From: Paraspadella gotoi
Lineage: Eukaryota > Chaetognatha
DNA: 64,000 nucleotides
Direction: 5' to 3'
Assembly: GCA_051294375.1 (NCBI GenBank)
Contig: CM119269.1
Coordinates: 9,856,782-9,920,781 of the forward strand
Below the pieces are notes generated by a model, which saw only the letters and a list, made by a program, of their open reading frames with translations, had not been told where the DNA came from and did not search any database. How positions within the stretch are numbered: the first letter of the stretch is position 1; each line of letters begins with the position of its first letter. Shown here piece after piece: positions 1-64,000 of the stretch. The translations under genes and the position numbers were made by a program.

Positions 1-141
1 ACTTACTCAAATATAATTAATATTTATTTTGTCGTATCCCTTAATTTAATTTTAACCTTAAAATTTAACCTAAACTGTAAACATGTTCTTAACCTAATCT
101 TGAACCCTAACCTGATCCTAACCCTGACCAAATAAACTTAC

Positions 142-187
142 CGATGTATCCTCTTGGTCCAAGTCCGATCTCAGCCTCGAATTCGAT
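142..187 (-). CDS. duplicate of the 46-bp MAM exon at 2113-2158
   Basis: Same 46-bp exon (IEFEAEIGLGPRGYIG) with the same CTCCAG acceptor and GTAAGT donor. It lies downstream of exon 1899-1808 in transcription order, so joining it would repeat a strand out of place. It belongs to the duplicated block 1-1620 and is probably not used, or is an assembly copy. Confidence 0.5.
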
Positions 188-652
188 CTGGAGGAGGAGG
201 GGGAAGATGAGGAGAAGAAGAAAAGAAGAGAAGAGGGAGAGGAGATAGAGGAAAAGGAGGAGGGGGAGCCACGGAGAAAGGAGAGAAAAGTTAGGGTAGC
301 GCGTATGAGAGAGGAAAGAAAGATAGAGGAGAGAGGAAAAAAAAGGTCAGCTTAATTTAACTTCCTCGTTCAGCCAATCATTTCGTCTCTATAACCCGAC
401 GCAGCTGATTGGTCGAAATACAAAAACCTTAGAAAATCGAAATCGACACTCGGAATGCTCGTTCCGTCCCCCGCTACGTTAATTTTTCATTTTACATTTT
501 CAAGTTATTATTAGGTCTTAGTTACTTTATTTTTTAAACAATTTTTTTTCTCTCGGTTTTAAGATTTTAAGGTTTTTAAGTTTCGAAAACGTAGTAATTT
601 GAGCGATAACAGAGAGCGAGATAACGATAGCTAGAGAGGGACAAGAGTCGCA

Positions 653-1381
653 ATGCCTGGCGAAGCAGAGCGCGAAGCTTGGGAGGAGGCCTGGCGATGC
701 ATCTGCAAAGGAATTCCGAGGAGAAGAAGACGGACGATTGCAGCATCTGGATGTCAGAGTATTATTGCAAATCTGCAATGAATTGGGTGAGAGAGAGAAA
801 GAGAGAGAGAGAGACTCATATGATGTCTTTCAAAAATCTTGATTTTTGTTTATTCAAATCATTGACATATTTCGCGATGAAAATGATGAAAATGAAGACG
901 ATATGGTGGACTAAAATCCACCAACCGTTCGTCAGCCGGCCATTGGTGCCGAGGCAAGTCGTTCACCTCTCCAACCCCAAAAGGTCCGGGTTCTAGCCCG
1001 GTGGCCGCCTAGCAGTTAAGAGGGACCGGGCGCTTAACCCGCCGTGTAACACGGTGTTACAGCCTGATCCGAAGCTCAGGGACTGCTTATATCAACGTTC
1101 TTCGCTAACACATAACAATTATCACTATCTCCTCAACGATGAACACAATGATTTCGATGATGCTGAGGATTTATTTTCCTCGCCAGAGAAGAAATTCGCA
1201 CAAGAAAGGAAAACAACAGCGAAACTGAAGAAGAAGAAAAAGAGAAGAATTCGATGAACGCGAACAAACACAAGCAATCGGCGAGTGAGCAGCAAAAGGT
1301 GAGTCGGTCGCTCTCTCTCTCTCTTTTTGCAATAAGACTCCAACTCCCGTTCAAATTATCGTTTATCGTTCTCTCTCTCTC

Positions 1382-1449
<68 letters not shown>

Positions 1450-1612
1450 ATCAGGCGCCAAGAAGATAGAGGGCGCGCCACGACATGGACGCTCTCCTCT
1501 CCACGGCGGAGAAATCCCTCATGAAAAGAGTGCAACTTCGAGGGAAAAGAATTTCGTGGGGAAAACTTGGTTCATGGGATTTCCAGGGGGAACTTCCTTC
1601 CCGCCAATGAGG
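653..1612 (+). pseudogene. damaged copy of the Cys-rich gene (exons 1-3 only)
   Basis: Exons 653-786, 1187-1298 and 1455-1612 match those of the gene at 2635-4091 almost base for base. Exon 1 lacks a base after CCGAGG and another in TGCAAATCTGC, which destroys the WMSEYYC frame. Exon 3 has an extra base after CATGAAAA. No exon 4 follows: after 1620 the sequence turns into the MAM exon 1899-1808. The errors are small indels, as expected of an unpolished duplicate contig, but a real tandem pseudogene cannot be excluded. Confidence 0.6.
901..1136 (+). repeat. SINE-like repeat 1, copy in the left duplicate
   Basis: Matches 2883-3120 with scattered one-base indels. It arose by the block duplication rather than by separate insertion. 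Confidence 0.6.
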
Positions 1613-1807
1613 GTGAGTTTGGGAAACTCTCTCTTTTCTGTCATTAACACTTATCAATACTTACTGTCTCTTCAGTATTATGGTTACAGACTAGGGGTTA
1701 AAATTATGGATTAGGGATAAGGATTGGATTAATCTTTTAGAAAAAAGATTAAAATTAGATATTTAAGTCAATTTGAAGTTTTAAGGATTAGCAATATTTT
1801 TCTTTAC

Positions 1808-63773
<61,966 letters not shown>

Positions 63774-64000
63774 CTGAAGATTTTGAAAATTGAAAAAGTG
63801 ATGTATATCTCGGATTGATTAAAATGCCAAATAGTGAGAGGCCCCTCAAGAAGATTATATTTTTAAATGTTTATATCTCTTTATCACTTGTAAGTGTATG
63901 TATTGTTTGATTATCAAACAAATAGGTGCTGTTATGCGTTTTTCCCCCATCTTAAAAATAAATGAGTATTTTTTTATCAAAATTTTTAAAAAAATAATGA

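Larger units (their letters stand above)
1..1620. repeat. duplicated block, left copy of 1971-3605
   Basis: Starts ACTTACTCAAATATAATTAA at 1 and again at 1971. Identity is high with scattered single-base indels until GTGAGTTTGGGA, where the copies part (1620 against about 3605). Between them, 1621-1970 carries the MAM exon 1899-1808. Confidence 0.85.

Noticed and set aside
60-130. TTAACC/AACCCTAACC runs that look like telomeric repeat
   Set aside because: Only a few irregular units, repeated at 2045-2100 as part of the block duplication, and inside an intron. Not a telomere.

Overview
The window looks like a piece of a metazoan nuclear genome, probably a marine invertebrate. The genes are split by spliceosomal introns, there is a eukaryotic-type tRNA-Ser with sense-strand boxes, and the proteins are animal families (MAM domains, an LDL-receptor class A repeat, EF-hands, C2H2 zinc fingers). 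The DNA is dense in (GA)n/(CT)n and other simple repeats. It is also a draft-quality assembly: there are about 14 runs of N, several blocks appear two or three times with small indels, and single-base indels break some otherwise good exons. I cannot name the species.

The backbone is one very large gene on the minus strand. About 31 exons with matching splice phases run from 63773 down to 1808 and continue past the left edge. They encode a chain of at least eight MAM domains with one LDL-receptor class A repeat and Thr/Pro-rich linkers, which suggests a giant extracellular or cell-surface adhesion or matrix protein.

Three other transcription units lie inside its introns. (1) At 653-5979 on the plus strand are two paralogous small Cys-rich genes that I do not recognise, plus a damaged third copy; a tRNA-Ser(GCU) gene sits in an intron of one of them. 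(2) At 11290-18089 on the plus strand is a ten-exon EF-hand protein with acidic and Pro/Lys-rich tracts. (3) At 21161-25117 on the minus strand is a two-exon C2H2 zinc-finger transcription factor of about 1174 residues. It sits on the same strand as the MAM gene, apparently inside one MAM intron whose ends fall partly in an N gap.

From 25 to 38 kb the DNA is mostly intronic: AT-rich, simple repeats, a few MAM exons and a repeat family with a (CCGT)n core. From 36.3 to 50.7 kb one MAM-coding segment is present two to three times as near-identical blocks joined at N gaps, most likely unmerged haplotypes or overlapping contigs. From 54.6 to 62.4 kb the texture changes. Simple repeats disappear, and decayed Ty3/gypsy-type reverse transcriptase, RNase H and integrase pieces lie on the minus strand in that order. 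The left border of this block cuts a MAM exon.

The most interesting points are the giant MAM/LDLa gene with nested genes, the unrecognised Cys-rich family, two tRNA-derived SINE-like families, the (CCGT)n-cored repeat that is present in one copy of a duplicated block and absent from the other, and intronic echoes of an EF-hand exon.
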